NCBI RefSeq assembly: GCF_900111245.1
Contig: NZ_FOGO01000001.1
Coordinates: 186,001-250,000, forward strand
Reading direction: 5' to 3'
DNA length: 64,000 nt
Source of the DNA: Streptomyces qinglanensis
Lineage (GTDB): Bacteria > Actinomycetota > Actinomycetes > Streptomycetales > Streptomycetaceae
This document shows, one piece after another, positions 1 to 9,005 of this stretch; positions within the stretch are counted from its first letter, which is position 1, and every line of letters begins with the position of its first letter. The notes under the pieces are model-generated. The model searched no databases. It was given only the letters and a program-made list of their open reading frames with translations, and was not told the DNA's origin. A program made the translations under genes and the position numbers.

Positions 1-3
1 ACT

Positions 4-2565
4 ATGGCGCGCATGGTCGTGTTGACGCGTGCGGAAGCGCAGGAGCGGGCTCGGGTCGTACGGGTGCGGCAGTATGCCGTGGATCTTGACCTGACGCGGG
101 GGGAGGAGGTGTTCGGGTCCACGACGGTGGTGCGGTTCACCGCGCTGGAGGAGGGCGCCGACACCTTCGTCGAGGTGCGGCCGCGGGAGCTGCTGCGGGC
201 CGAGCTGGACGGTGCGGCGCTCGATCCGGGCGAGCTGCGGGAGGGGCGGCTGCCGCTGCGGGGGCTGGCGGCCGGGGAGCACGAGCTGCGGGTAGCGGCG
301 GTGATGCCGTACTCGCGGATGGGTGAGGGCATGCACCGGTTCACCGATCCGGAGGACGGGTGCGTGTATGTGTACACGCAGTGCTGTATGGCGGACGCGC
401 CGCTGGTGTTCGCCTGCTTCGACCAGCCCGATCTGAAGGCCGAGTTCGCGGTGTCGGTGACGGCGCCGCAGGAGTGGACGGTGCTGGGCAACGGGGTGGC
501 GGCCCGGGTGGACGGGGACGGCGGCCGGTGGGAGTGTGCGCCGACGCCGCCGCTGAGCACCTATCTGATGGCGGTGGCGGCGGGGCCGTTCCACTCGGTG
601 CGCACCGAGCACGCCGGGCTGCCGTTCGGGCTGCATGTGCGCAGGTCGCTGGGGCCGTGTCTGGAGGCGGACGCGGCGGAGCTGCTGGAGGTGACGCGGC
701 GCTGCTTCGACCGCTACCACGAGATCTTCGACGAGCCGTATCCGTTCGACTCCTACGACCAGGCGTTCGTGCCGGAGTTCAACGCGGGGGCGATGGAGAA
801 TCCGGGGCTGGTGACGTTCCGGGACGAGTTCGTCTTCCGGTCGGCGGTCACGGACACCGAGCGGCAGACGCGTGCGATGGTCGTGGCCCACGAGATGGCG
901 CACATGTGGTTCGGCGATCTGGTGACGCTGCGCTGGTGGGACGACATCTGGCTGAACGAGTCGTTCGCGGAGTACATGGGCTATCAGGTGCTGAGCGAGG
1001 CGACGCACTTCACGGACACCTGGACGGACTTCGCGGTGGCGCGCAAGAGCTGGGGGTACGACGCGGACGAGCGGCCCTCGACGCATCCGGTGGCGCCGGA
1101 TCCGGACGCGGTGCCGGACACGGCGGCGGCGCGGGGCAATTTCGACGGCATCTCGTACGCGAAGGGTGCCTCGGCGCTGCGGCAGCTCGTGGTGTGGCTG
1201 GGTGAGAAGAGTTTCCTGGCGGGGATCAACGAGCATTTCGCGCGGCACCGGTTCGGGAATGCGACGCTCGCGGAGTTCCTGGACTCGCTGGCGCGTGCGT
1301 CGGACCGGGATGTGCGGGGCTGGGCGGAGAGCTGGCTGCGGACGACGGGTGTGGACACGCTGGTGCCGCGGGTGGGTGAGTCGGAGGCCCGGCAGTGGTA
1401 CGTGGATGTGGAGCACCTCGGGGAGCGTCCGCACCGGTTGGCGGTGGGGCTGTACGACCGGGCTCCGGCGGACGCGTCGCGGCTGGTGCTGCGGGAGCGG
1501 CTGGAGCGGGACGTGCCGGGCGGCGGGGGGCGGCTGACGGTGACGTTGGAGGGGCCGCGGCCGGATCTGGTGCTGGTCAACGATCTGGACTGGACGTACG
1601 CGAAGGTGCGGCTGGATCCGGTCTCGTGGGGCACGGTGCGGGCGGCGCTGTCGGGGGTGCCGGGGCAGTTGTCGCGCGCGGTGGTGTGGAACGCGGCGCG
1701 GGACATGGTGCGGGAGGGGGAGTTGGAGCCGCTGGAGTATGTGCGGACGGTGCGGGCGCATCTGCCGTGCGAGGGGGACAACGCGGTGGTGCAGGGGGTG
1801 CTGGCGTTCGCGCGGGGGCAGGCGGCGGAGCGGTTCCTGGTGGGTGCGGAGCGGGTGGAGGCGCTGGGGCTGCTGGGTGAGGTGTGCGGTGAGCTGTTGG
1901 GGGTCGGTGGCGGTGCCGGGGTGGGTACCGGGGGTGGTGCGGTTGCCGGGGGTTCGGGGGTGCGGCTGACGGCTGCCCGGTATTTCATCGACTGTGCGAC
2001 CGATCCGGCCGAGTTGCTGGCGTGGCGGAGCGCGGGTGAGGTGCCGGGTGGTGGGCCGGTGCTGGACGCGGAGCTGCGGTGGCGGCTGCTGCTGCGGTTG
2101 GCGGTGCTGGGCGCGGTGGGGGCGGACGAGATCGAGGAGGCGCGTGCGGCGGATCCGAGTGCGCGGGGTGCGGAGGCCGCGGCCCGGTGCCGGGCGGCGC
2201 TGCCGAGTGCGGCGGCGAAGGAGGCGGCCTGGGAGGCGATGTTCGGTCCGGCGGACGCGTTGTCGAATTATCTGTTCACGGCGACGGCGCAGGGATTCTG
2301 GCAGCCCGAGCAGGGGGAGTTGCTGCGGGGTTATGTGGAGCGGTACTTCGCGGAGGTGGTGCCGCTCGCGGCGCGGCGGGGTGCGGCGATGGCGGAGGCC
2401 GCGGGCCGGTACGCGTTCCCGGTGGCGTTCGTGGACGAGGAGACGCTGGCGCGTGGCGAGGAGTGTCTGACCTCGGGTGAGCTGGTGCCTGCGCTGCGGC
2501 GCCGGCTGGAGGACCAGTTGGACGATCTGCGGCGGGCGCTGGGGGTGCGGGCGGCGGTGGCGTGA
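4..2565 (+). CDS. pepN: Aminopeptidase N, M1 family zinc metallopeptidase
   Basis: Cytoplasmic zinc aminopeptidase that removes N-terminal residues from peptides. The 853 codons match the usual actinobacterial PepN length. The substrate-anchoring GAMEN motif lies at about residues 262-266. The zinc site HEMAH is at 296-300, with the third ligand Glu at about 319 (HExxH-x18-E). The C-terminal ERAP1-like helical half is present, with a Gly/Val-rich stretch near residues 630-650. An ATG at 13 is an alternative start and gives an N-terminus more typical of the family. The gene begins at the window edge, so its promoter is not visible. It is housekeeping and unrelated to the polyketide cluster. 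Confidence 0.93.
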   Translation: MARMVVLTRAEAQERARVVRVRQYAVDLDLTRGEEVFGSTTVVRFTALEEGADTFVEVRPRELLRAELDGAALDPGELREGRLPLRGLAAGEHELRVAAVMPYSRMGEGMHRFTDPEDGCVYVYTQCCMADAPLVFACFDQPDLKAEFAVSVTAPQEWTVLGNGVAARVDGDGGRWECAPTPPLSTYLMAVAAGPFHSVRTEHAGLPFGLHVRRSLGPCLEADAAELLEVTRRCFDRYHEIFDEPYPFDSYDQAFVPEFNAGAMENPGLVTFRDEFVFRSAVTDTERQTRAMVVAHEMAHMWFGDLVTLRWWDDIWLNESFAEYMGYQVLSEATHFTDTWTDFAVARKSWGYDADERPSTHPVAPDPDAVPDTAAARGNFDGISYAKGASALRQLVVWLGEKSFLAGINEHFARHRFGNATLAEFLDSLARASDRDVRGWAESWLRTTGVDTLVPRVGESEARQWYVDVEHLGERPHRLAVGLYDRAPADASRLVLRERLERDVPGGGGRLTVTLEGPRPDLVLVNDLDWTYAKVRLDPVSWGTVRAALSGVPGQLSRAVVWNAARDMVREGELEPLEYVRTVRAHLPCEGDNAVVQGVLAFARGQAAERFLVGAERVEALGLLGEVCGELLGVGGGAGVGTGGGAVAGGSGVRLTAARYFIDCATDPAELLAWRSAGEVPGGGPVLDAELRWRLLLRLAVLGAVGADEIEEARAADPSARGAEAAARCRAALPSAAAKEAAWEAMFGPADALSNYLFTATAQGFWQPEQGELLRGYVERYFAEVVPLAARRGAAMAEAAGRYAFPVAFVDEETLARGEECLTSGELVPALRRRLEDQLDDLRRALGVRAAVA

Positions 2566-2690
2566 GGTCGGACCTTCCGGGCGGCAGGGTGGGCGCGGGT
2601 CTCTTATCAGATCTGCCGGGCCGTCCGGGGCGATCTACTTCGTTCGGGCGAAGTAGCGCGGGGATCGTCGGGCAGCGGGGCGCACGGCAC

Positions 2691-2710
2691 CTAAGTTAGG
2701 TCGCCCTAAC
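2691..2710 (+). promoter_or_regulatory. Iron box (DmdR1/IdeR-type operator)
   Basis: An inverted repeat with 6-bp arms, GTTAGG (2695-2700) and CCTAAC (2705-2710), separated by four bases. It resembles the Streptomyces DmdR1 consensus (TTAGGTTAGGCTCACCTAA), with about 13 of 19 positions matching by eye. It lies about 50 bp upstream of the desA-like start, the position expected for iron-dependent repression of siderophore genes. Confidence 0.75.
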
Positions 2711-2758
2711 CACCCGTGGCCGCCGTCGTGTCGGTCCGCCGTGTTCGAAGGAGCCGCC

Positions 2759-4402
2759 GTGTCCGCGTTCGCCGTCGATGGCCTGCAGGATGCCTTTCCC
2801 GTCCCGGGGGGCCGGGACGTTCCGGGGGGCCGTCCGGGTCCGGAGGGCCGTCCGGGTCCGGAGCCGGGGCGGGGCCCGGAGTCGGGGTCCGGGGTGCGGG
2901 ACGGTGCGCTGGCGGGCGGTGCGGCCGGTCCGGCGGCACTGCGCCCGCTGCTCGGCGCGGTGCTGGGTGCGCTGTCGCGCGGTGCGGTGGAGCGGGGCGG
3001 GCCGCTGCCGGAGGGGGGTCCCGAGGCGGTCGGGGCACGGCTGCGGGCTGCGGTCGGTGCGGTGCTGCCGGAGCAGGGCGTGGGTGCGCGGGAGGCGCTG
3101 GAGGTACTGGTCGGTGCGGTGGCGCGGGACGCTGCCGATCCGGCGGAGCCGCTGTGCGCGGCGCATCTGCACTGCCCGCCGCTGGCGGTGGCGGCGGCCG
3201 CGGATCTGGCGGCCAGTGCGCTGAATCCGTCGCTGGACTCGTGGGACCAGGCGCCCGCCGCTTCGGAGGTGGAGGCGCTGGTGTGCGGGGCGCTGGCGCG
3301 GCTGGTCTTCCCGGGCGCGGGTCCGGGCGCGGGTCCGGATGCCGGGTGCCCGGAGGCGGGACCGGATGAGGGGCCGGACGCCTTGGTGACGACCGGCGGT
3401 ACGGAGGCGAACCAGCTCGGGCTGCTGCTGGCGCGGGAGCGGCAGGCCGCCGCGGGAGGCCGGGCCCGGGTGGTGTGCGGTGCGAACGCGCATCACAGTG
3501 TGCACCGTTCGGCGTGGCTGCTGGGGCTGGAGCCGCCGCTGGTGGTGCCGGCGCCGCGCGGGGTGCTGGATCCGGCTGCTCTGGAGGCGGCGCTGGGCGA
3601 CCTGGCGCGGGCGGATGCGGGGGCGCGGGCGCTGGTGGTGGCCACGGCGGGGACGACGGACACCGGTGCGGTCGATCCGCTGCCTCGGGTGGCCGAGGTG
3701 GTGCGGCGGCGGGGTGCCTGGCTGCATGTGGACGCGGCGTACGGGGGTCCGCTGCTGTTCAGTGCGGCGCTGCGGCAGCGGCTGGTGGGGCTGGAGCAGG
3801 CGGACAGTGTGACGTTCGATCTGCACAAGTTGGGCTGGCAGCCGGTGGCGGCGGGGTTCTTGGCGGTGCCGGAGCGGGCGGCGCTGCGGGTACTGGACCA
3901 CCGGGCCGACTATCTGAACGCCGACGACGACACAGAGGCGGGTCTGCCGGATCTGCTGGGGCGGTCGCTGCGGACCACGCGGCGTCCGGACGTGCTGAAG
4001 GTGGCGGTGACGCTGCGGGCGCTGGGGCGGGCGGGGATGGCCCGGCTGGTGGAGCGCACCTGCGCGGCGGCGCGGGAGCTGGCGGACCGGGTGGCGCGGG
4101 ACGAGCGGTTCGAGCTGTATGCGCACCCGACGGTCTCCACGGTGGTGTTCCGTCCGGTCGGTGGGGACGACGCGCTGGTGGCGCGGGTGCGGCGGCAGTT
4201 GCTGGAGCACGGGCAGGTGGTGCTGGGCCGGGCGGCTGTGGAGGGGCGGTTGTGGTGGAAGGTGACGGTGCTCAATCCGGCGGTGCGGGGCAGCGATCTG
4301 GCGGCGCTGCTGAAGCTGGTGGCGGAGGCGGCGGGTGCGCAGTCCGCGGGACCGGTGGGCGGGGACTCCTCCGACGCGGCGGACGAGGGAGTGGAGGCGT
4401 GA
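2759..4402 (+). CDS. desA: PLP-dependent lysine/diaminobutyrate decarboxylase (DesA-like)
   Basis: Group II PLP decarboxylase. In desferrioxamine synthesis this family converts lysine to cadaverine. The PLP lysine is K357 in a DLHK-LGWQ context, with HVDAAYGG before it; TGGTEANQLG binds the cofactor phosphate. The GTG at 2759 is chosen because GAAGGAG sits five bases upstream; a GTG at 2741 also opens the frame. The first 60 residues are Gly/Pro/Arg-rich and poorly conserved in character. An iron box precedes the gene and a lysine monooxygenase follows six bases later. The usual downstream desC and desD genes are absent. It could instead act on 2,4-diaminobutyrate. Confidence 0.85.
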   Translation: MSAFAVDGLQDAFPVPGGRDVPGGRPGPEGRPGPEPGRGPESGSGVRDGALAGGAAGPAALRPLLGAVLGALSRGAVERGGPLPEGGPEAVGARLRAAVGAVLPEQGVGAREALEVLVGAVARDAADPAEPLCAAHLHCPPLAVAAAADLAASALNPSLDSWDQAPAASEVEALVCGALARLVFPGAGPGAGPDAGCPEAGPDEGPDALVTTGGTEANQLGLLLARERQAAAGGRARVVCGANAHHSVHRSAWLLGLEPPLVVPAPRGVLDPAALEAALGDLARADAGARALVVATAGTTDTGAVDPLPRVAEVVRRRGAWLHVDAAYGGPLLFSAALRQRLVGLEQADSVTFDLHKLGWQPVAAGFLAVPERAALRVLDHRADYLNADDDTEAGLPDLLGRSLRTTRRPDVLKVAVTLRALGRAGMARLVERTCAAARELADRVARDERFELYAHPTVSTVVFRPVGGDDALVARVRRQLLEHGQVVLGRAAVEGRLWWKVTVLNPAVRGSDLAALLKLVAEAAGAQSAGPVGGDSSDAADEGVEA

Positions 4403-4407
4403 GGCGC

Positions 4408-5991
4408 GTGGCACGGGCGCGGAGGCCCGACGACCGGAACGAGGACCGGAACAACGGCAGGGACGACGGCAGGGACGACGGCAGGAACAGCGACCGGAAC
4501 GACGGCCGGAACAGCAGCGGAACCAGGGACGGGGACCGGAACCGGAACCGGGACCGGGAGGCGGTGGAGCCGCTGGATCTCGCGGGGGTCGGGATCGGTC
4601 CGTTCAACCTCTCGCTGGCCGCGCTGGGCGACGGGGTGGCCGGGCTGCGGTGCGCCTTCTTCGAGCAGCGGCCGGAGTTCCGCTGGCACCCGGGGCTGCT
4701 GATCGAGGGGGCGACGCTGCAGGTGCCGTTCCTGGCGGATCTGGTGACGCTGGCGGATCCGGCGAGCCCGTGGTCTTTCCTGCGGTTCCTGCGGGAGCGG
4801 GAGCGGCTGTTCCCGTTCTACTTCGCGGAGCGCTTCCACATCGAGCGGGCCGAATACGACGCGTACTGCCGCTGGGTGAGCGAGCGGGTGCCGGGGCTGC
4901 ATTTCGGGCACCGGGTGGACGCGGTGCGCTGGAGCGCCGAACGGGACCTGTTCGAGATCGACTTCATCCGGCTGGACGCGCTGGGCGAGGTGTCGGCGCC
5001 GGGCAGAGCATACGCGCGCAACGTGGTGCTGGGGATCGGTACGGCGCCGCACGTGCCGCGGGCGCTGCGGCCGTCGGCCCAGGACCCGGCGGTGCCGGTG
5101 TATCACTCCGCGGAGTATCTGGACCGGCGGGCCGAGCTGCTGGCGGCCGGGCATGTGACGGTGATCGGATCGGGCCAGTCGGGTGCGGAGGTCTTCCTGG
5201 ACCTGCTGCGCGGCCGCCCGGCGGGCCGGGAGCGGCTGCACTGGCTGACGCGCAGCCCGGCGTTCGCGCCGATGGAGTACAGCAAGCTGGGGCTGGAGCA
5301 TTTCACCCCGGACTACACCCGCTACTTCCACGGGTTGGCCGAGCCGGTGCGGGACGGGCTGCTGCCCCGGCAGGGGCAGTTGCACAAGGCGGTGGACGCC
5401 GGGACGCTGGCGGCCGTGCACGACGAGCTGTACCGCAGGACGCTGGAGCTGGACCGGGGCGCCGGTGTCCGGGCCGGGGACGGCGGGACCGTCGGATGGC
5501 CCGATGTGGTGCTGACGCCCGGGGTGCGGGTGCGGACGGCGGGGCGAGGCGGCGGGTCGCGGCTGGAGCTGCATCTGGAGCATGCCGAGCAGGAGGAGCG
5601 GGGTGTCCTGACGACGGACGCGGCGGTGCTGGCGACCGGCTACACGGAGCGTCCGGCGGAGGGGCTGCTGGCGGCGTTGGACGGCTGTGTACGCCGGGAC
5701 GGTTCGGGGCGGCCGCTGGTGGACGCGGAGTACCGGCTGGCGCTGGACCCCGCGGTGGGAGGTTCGGTGTTCGTGCAGAACGCGGAGCGGCACACGCACG
5801 GGGTGGGGGCGCCGGATCTGGGGCTGGCGGCGCACCGCAGTGCGGTGATCCTGAACGCGGTGACCGGCCGGGAGAGTTATCCGCTGCCGCGCCGTACGGC
5901 CTTCACCACGTTCGGGCTGCGGGAGGGGTCCGCGGCAGCGGCGGACGGCGGCGCTGCTGATGCGGGGAGGTCTGCCACAGTGTCCGTATGA
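4408..5991 (+). CDS. desB: Lysine/cadaverine N-monooxygenase (DesB-like)
   Basis: Flavin- and NADPH-dependent N-hydroxylase of the siderophore type, which makes an N-hydroxy diamine for hydroxamate formation. The FAD motif GIGPFN is at residues 62-67, the NADPH motif is GSGQSGAE near 250, and the C-terminal ATGYTERP segment is present. The conserved fold starts near residue 56. Before it lies a low-complexity Asp/Arg/Asn/Gly tail encoded by a short tandem repeat, unusual for this family. GTG 4408 is preferred to GTG 4399 because of GGAGG at 4393-4397, but the true start is uncertain. It is co-transcribed with the decarboxylase and overlaps the next gene by ATGA. Confidence 0.87.
   Translation: MARARRPDDRNEDRNNGRDDGRDDGRNSDRNDGRNSSGTRDGDRNRNRDREAVEPLDLAGVGIGPFNLSLAALGDGVAGLRCAFFEQRPEFRWHPGLLIEGATLQVPFLADLVTLADPASPWSFLRFLRERERLFPFYFAERFHIERAEYDAYCRWVSERVPGLHFGHRVDAVRWSAERDLFEIDFIRLDALGEVSAPGRAYARNVVLGIGTAPHVPRALRPSAQDPAVPVYHSAEYLDRRAELLAAGHVTVIGSGQSGAEVFLDLLRGRPAGRERLHWLTRSPAFAPMEYSKLGLEHFTPDYTRYFHGLAEPVRDGLLPRQGQLHKAVDAGTLAAVHDELYRRTLELDRGAGVRAGDGGTVGWPDVVLTPGVRVRTAGRGGGSRLELHLEHAEQEERGVLTTDAAVLATGYTERPAEGLLAALDGCVRRDGSGRPLVDAEYRLALDPAVGGSVFVQNAERHTHGVGAPDLGLAAHRSAVILNAVTGRESYPLPRRTAFTTFGLREGSAAAADGGAADAGRSATVSV
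4436..4560 (+). repeat. Low-complexity tandem repeat inside the desB 5' end
   Basis: Degenerate copies of a roughly 12-base unit (GGCAGGGACGAC, GACCGGAAC and variants) encode iterated Asp-Arg-Asn and Gly-Arg-Asp-Asp. They form a polar, disordered N-terminal tail on the monooxygenase. Copy number probably varies between strains (inference). Confidence 0.75.
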
Positions 5992-6803
5992 CGCAGATAC
6001 CCGGAACTCCGCCGCTTCCTCCTCCGCCGCCCCCGCCGCCGCACGGTGCGGACTCCGGTGCCCCGGGCGAGGGCCCGGCGGCGGGTGGCGGTTTCGGTCC
6101 GGTGCCGGGGGACTCGGGGGCGGCGCCCTTCGGCACTCCCGAGGCGCCGCGGGTGGCGGTGCGCGGGGAGGCGAGCCTGGAGTTCGACCCGGAGTACGCG
6201 CGGATCGGCGTCGTGGTCTCCGCGCGGGGCCGGGACCGGCGCGGGGCGCTGGAGGATCTGACCCGGCGGAACGCGCACGCGCTGGAGCTGGTCAAGAGCT
6301 ACGGCGACGCGGTGGAGAAGCTGTCGACGGGAGCGTTCAGCGTGCAGCCCGAGATGGTGGACGGCAGTCGGCGGGAGCGGGTGCACGCGTACCACGGGCG
6401 GGTGCGGCTGCAGGCCACCGTCACGGACTTCACGGTGCTGGGCGAGTTGACGACGCGGCTCGCCGACCTGGAGCTGACGCAGGTCGAGGGGCCGTGGTGG
6501 GGGCTGTGGCGAAACTCGCCCGCGCACCGTTCGGCGCGGCAGCAGGCGGTGCGGGAGGCGGTGACCCGGGCGCGGGAGTACGCGGAGGCGCTGGGCGGGC
6601 ACCTGGTGGCGCTGGTGGAGCTGGCCGATCTGGGCGCGGAGGGCAGTGGTCCGCCGCGGCTTCCGGCGGCGCCGGGCGGAATGCGGGGGTTCGCCGGGGC
6701 GCCCGCGGGTCCGCCGCCCGAGCTGGACCTGGAGCCGCAGCTCCAGACGGTGTCGGCGCAGGTGAATGCGCGCTTCGTGATGAGTCCGCCGCGATTGGGC
6801 TGA
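5988..6803 (+). CDS. SIMPL-domain (DUF541) protein
   Basis: A 271-residue protein with a Pro-rich N-terminal tail (about 1-50) followed by a SIMPL/DUF541 domain. That domain has the characteristic RVAVRGEASLEFDPEYARI opening and a later stretch on Arg/Gln-rich helices. The family forms oligomeric shells and is often exported, but no clear signal peptide is visible here. Its start overlaps the desB stop by ATGA, so it is probably translationally coupled. It replaces the expected desC and desD. Its role is unknown, and I see no reason to call it a siderophore enzyme. Confidence 0.8.
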   Translation: MTQIPGTPPLPPPPPPPPHGADSGAPGEGPAAGGGFGPVPGDSGAAPFGTPEAPRVAVRGEASLEFDPEYARIGVVVSARGRDRRGALEDLTRRNAHALELVKSYGDAVEKLSTGAFSVQPEMVDGSRRERVHAYHGRVRLQATVTDFTVLGELTTRLADLELTQVEGPWWGLWRNSPAHRSARQQAVREAVTRAREYAEALGGHLVALVELADLGAEGSGPPRLPAAPGGMRGFAGAPAGPPPELDLEPQLQTVSAQVNARFVMSPPRLG

Positions 6804-6884
6804 GGTGCGAGGAGCGCGCGAGGTCCGCCGGGGTGTTCCGTCTCGACGGGTGGGACGGAAGGGCTCGGCGGACGCTCATCAGAG

Positions 6885-7001
6885 CGAATGCGCGCCCAGT
6901 TTATAAGTTGTCCTCGGGATTCAATGGCTATTCGGTAAAGGGCGGTTGGACAATTCTCCGGCGGCGGTTCTTTACGCGCCGGTAAGTCTTAGGCTCGGGC
7001 T
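6885..7001 (+). promoter_or_regulatory. AT-richer promoter region upstream of pyk
   Basis: A stretch of about 100 bases with clearly lower GC than the rest of the window, containing TTTATAAG, TTGGACA and TTTACG segments. It lies directly before the pyruvate kinase ATG and no coding signal is seen. It very probably carries the pyk promoter and 5' leader, but I cannot assign the -35 and -10 boxes with confidence. Confidence 0.5.
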
Positions 7002-8429
7002 ATGCGCCGAGCAAAGATCGTCAGCACCCTGGGCCCGTCCACCGACTCGTACGAGCAGATCAAGACGCTCGTGGAGGCGGGAATGGACGTCGCCAGGTTC
7101 AACATGAGCCACGGCACGCACGCCGAGCACGAGGAGCGCTACCACCGGGTGCGCGCCGCCTCGGAGGAGACGAAGCGGAACGTGGGGGTGCTGGCGGACC
7201 TTCAAGGCCCGAAGATTCGGCTGGGCCGCTTTCAGGAAGGCCCTGTATTCCTTGAACGGGGCGACGAGTTCGCCATCACGGTCGAGGACATGGCGGGTGA
7301 CCGCGCGATGTGCGGCACCACCTATCCGGGCCTGGCCGCCGATGTCACGGCGGGCGAACGCATCCTGGTGGACGACGGCCGGGTCACCCTGGAGGTGGCC
7401 CGGGTCGAGGGTCCCGTGGTGCACACGACGGTCGTCGAGGGCGGCATGGTCTCCGACCACAAGGGCCTCAACCTGCCGGGGGTCGCCGTCTCGGTGCCAG
7501 CGCTCTCCGAGAAGGACATCGAGGACCTGCGCTGGGCGCTGCGCACGGGTGCGGACCTGATCGCGCTCTCCTTCGTCCGCAGCGGGCACGACATCAAGGA
7601 GGTGCACCGCGTCATGGCGGAGGAGGGCCGCCGGCTGCCCGTCCTCGCCAAGCTGGAGAAGCCGCAGGCGGTGGCGAACCTGGAGGCCATCGTCGACGCC
7701 TTCGACGGGATCATGGTCGCCCGCGGCGACCTGGGTGTGGAGATGCCGCTGGAGCAGGTGCCGCTGGTGCAGAAGCGGGCCGTCAAGCTGTGCCGCAGGA
7801 ACGCCAAGCCGGTGATCGTGGCGACCCAGATGCTGGACTCGATGATCGACGCGTCCCGCCCCACCCGGGCCGAGGCATCGGACGTCGCGAACGCGGTGCT
7901 GGACGGTACCGACGCGGTGATGCTGTCGGGCGAGACGAGCGTGGGCAAGTATCCGATCGAGACGGTGCGCACGATGGGCCGGATCGTCGAGGCGGCCGAG
8001 GAGGACGTCCTCGCCAAGGGGCTGCCGCCGCTGACCGAGCGCGGCAAGCCCCGGACGCAGGGCGGCGCCGTGGCCCGGGCCGCCGCCGAGATGGGCGACT
8101 TCCTGGGCGCCAAGTATCTGGTGGCCTTCACACAGTCGGGGGACACGGTGCGGCGGCTGTCGCGCTACCGCTCCCCCATCCCCGTGCTGGCCTTCACCCC
8201 CGACCCGGCCACCCGCGCGCAGCTCAACCTCACCTGGGGCGTGGAGGCGTTCCTCGGTCCGATGGTGTCGAGCACCGACGAGATGGTGGACCAGGTCGAC
8301 GAGATGCTGCTGAAGCTGGGCCACTGCGAACGGGGCGACCTGGTGGTCATCACCGCGGGCTCGCCGCCCGGCGTGCCCGGCTCGACCAACCTGGTGCGGG
8401 TGCACCGGCTGGGCGAGGAGGACGCCTGA
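7002..8429 (+). CDS. pyk: Pyruvate kinase
   Basis: Glycolytic enzyme that converts phosphoenolpyruvate and ADP to pyruvate and ATP in the cytoplasm. The 475 residues are a normal bacterial length. It has the KIVSTLGP N-terminus, the FNMSHG phosphate-binding segment, the catalytic Lys in LAKLEKPQA (about residue 216), the ARGDLGVE metal/substrate loop and the ATQMLDSM motif. The C-terminal effector domain ends with TAGSPPGVPGSTNLVRVH. It is monocistronic and convergent with the chorismate mutase gene across a hairpin. Housekeeping. Confidence 0.96.
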   Translation: MRRAKIVSTLGPSTDSYEQIKTLVEAGMDVARFNMSHGTHAEHEERYHRVRAASEETKRNVGVLADLQGPKIRLGRFQEGPVFLERGDEFAITVEDMAGDRAMCGTTYPGLAADVTAGERILVDDGRVTLEVARVEGPVVHTTVVEGGMVSDHKGLNLPGVAVSVPALSEKDIEDLRWALRTGADLIALSFVRSGHDIKEVHRVMAEEGRRLPVLAKLEKPQAVANLEAIVDAFDGIMVARGDLGVEMPLEQVPLVQKRAVKLCRRNAKPVIVATQMLDSMIDASRPTRAEASDVANAVLDGTDAVMLSGETSVGKYPIETVRTMGRIVEAAEEDVLAKGLPPLTERGKPRTQGGAVARAAAEMGDFLGAKYLVAFTQSGDTVRRLSRYRSPIPVLAFTPDPATRAQLNLTWGVEAFLGPMVSSTDEMVDQVDEMLLKLGHCERGDLVVITAGSPPGVPGSTNLVRVHRLGEEDA

Positions 8430-8460
8430 GCCTGCGCCCGCCGCTCCGGCCTGCCCCGCG

Positions 8461-8482
8461 CGCGGGGGCCGGTTCCCCCGCG
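8461..8482. terminator. GC-rich hairpin between convergent pyk and chorismate mutase genes
   Basis: CGCGGGGG (8461-8468) pairs with CCCCCGCG (8475-8482) across a 6-base loop. It follows the pyk stop and could also serve the opposing gene. There is no T-run, as is normal in Streptomyces. Confidence 0.55.
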
Positions 8483-8543
8483 GGCGCCCGGCGCGGCACA
8501 TCCGCCGGGCCGTGGCCCCCGCGGCGGCCGGCCCGCTGCTCCG

Positions 8544-8876
8544 TCAGTCGGCCCGCTGCCCCGTTCCGCCCGCGAGCTGCTCGTGGTGGCGGATCACCTC
8601 GGCGATGATGAAGTTGAGCAGCTTCTCGGCGAAGGCCGGATCCAGCTTCGCGTCCTGGGCGAGTTCCCGCAGGCGGGCGATCTGCCGTGCCTCACGGGCC
8701 GGGTCGGCCGGAGGCAGCCGGTGGTCGGCCTTGAGCCGGCCGACCCGCTGGGTGCACTTGAACCGCTCGGCGAGCATGTGCACCACTGCGGCATCGATGT
8801 TGTCGATGCTGTCGCGGAGCGCGGTCAGTTCCGCGCGCACGGCCTCGTCGGGCCCGGGATTGCTGCTGCTGGTCAT
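8544..8876 (-). CDS. Chorismate mutase (AroQ fold)
   Basis: Small all-helical enzyme that rearranges chorismate to prephenate for phenylalanine and tyrosine synthesis. The 110 residues fit a stand-alone AroQ domain. Visible motifs are the N-terminal LRDSIDNIDAAVVHMLAERF helix, then RVGRLK, and a C-terminal helix with FIIAEVIRHHEQL. It is convergent with pyk, and its upstream neighbour is only a broken AraC remnant. No link to the polyketide cluster is visible. Confidence 0.88.
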   Translation of the reverse strand: MTSSSNPGPDEAVRAELTALRDSIDNIDAAVVHMLAERFKCTQRVGRLKADHRLPPADPAREARQIARLRELAQDAKLDPAFAEKLLNFIIAEVIRHHEQLAGGTGQRAD

Positions 8877-8940
8877 CGCCCGACCCTATCCGTCCGCGGC
8901 AACCGTCTGCGGCGTCCGTCCGCGGCGGCGGATCCGGGCC

Positions 8941-9005
8941 GCGGTACCGGGGCGGAGCGGTACCGGGACAGACGCCGTACCGGGACGACGCCGTACCGGG
9001 ACGCA
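8941..9005. repeat. Four tandem 16-17 bp imperfect repeats
   Basis: Units of the form GCSGTACCGGGRCRRM begin at 8941, 8957, 8974 and 8990. They sit in the decayed 3' part of the AraC-like remnant. They are adjacent without spacers, so this is not a CRISPR array. Confidence 0.8.

Noticed and set aside
5988..6803. SIMPL protein as a replacement for desC or desD
   Set aside because: The domain has no acyltransferase or NIS synthetase features. Position alone is not enough.
8941..9005. CRISPR-like repeats
   Set aside because: The 16-17 bp units are directly adjacent without spacers and there are no cas genes nearby.
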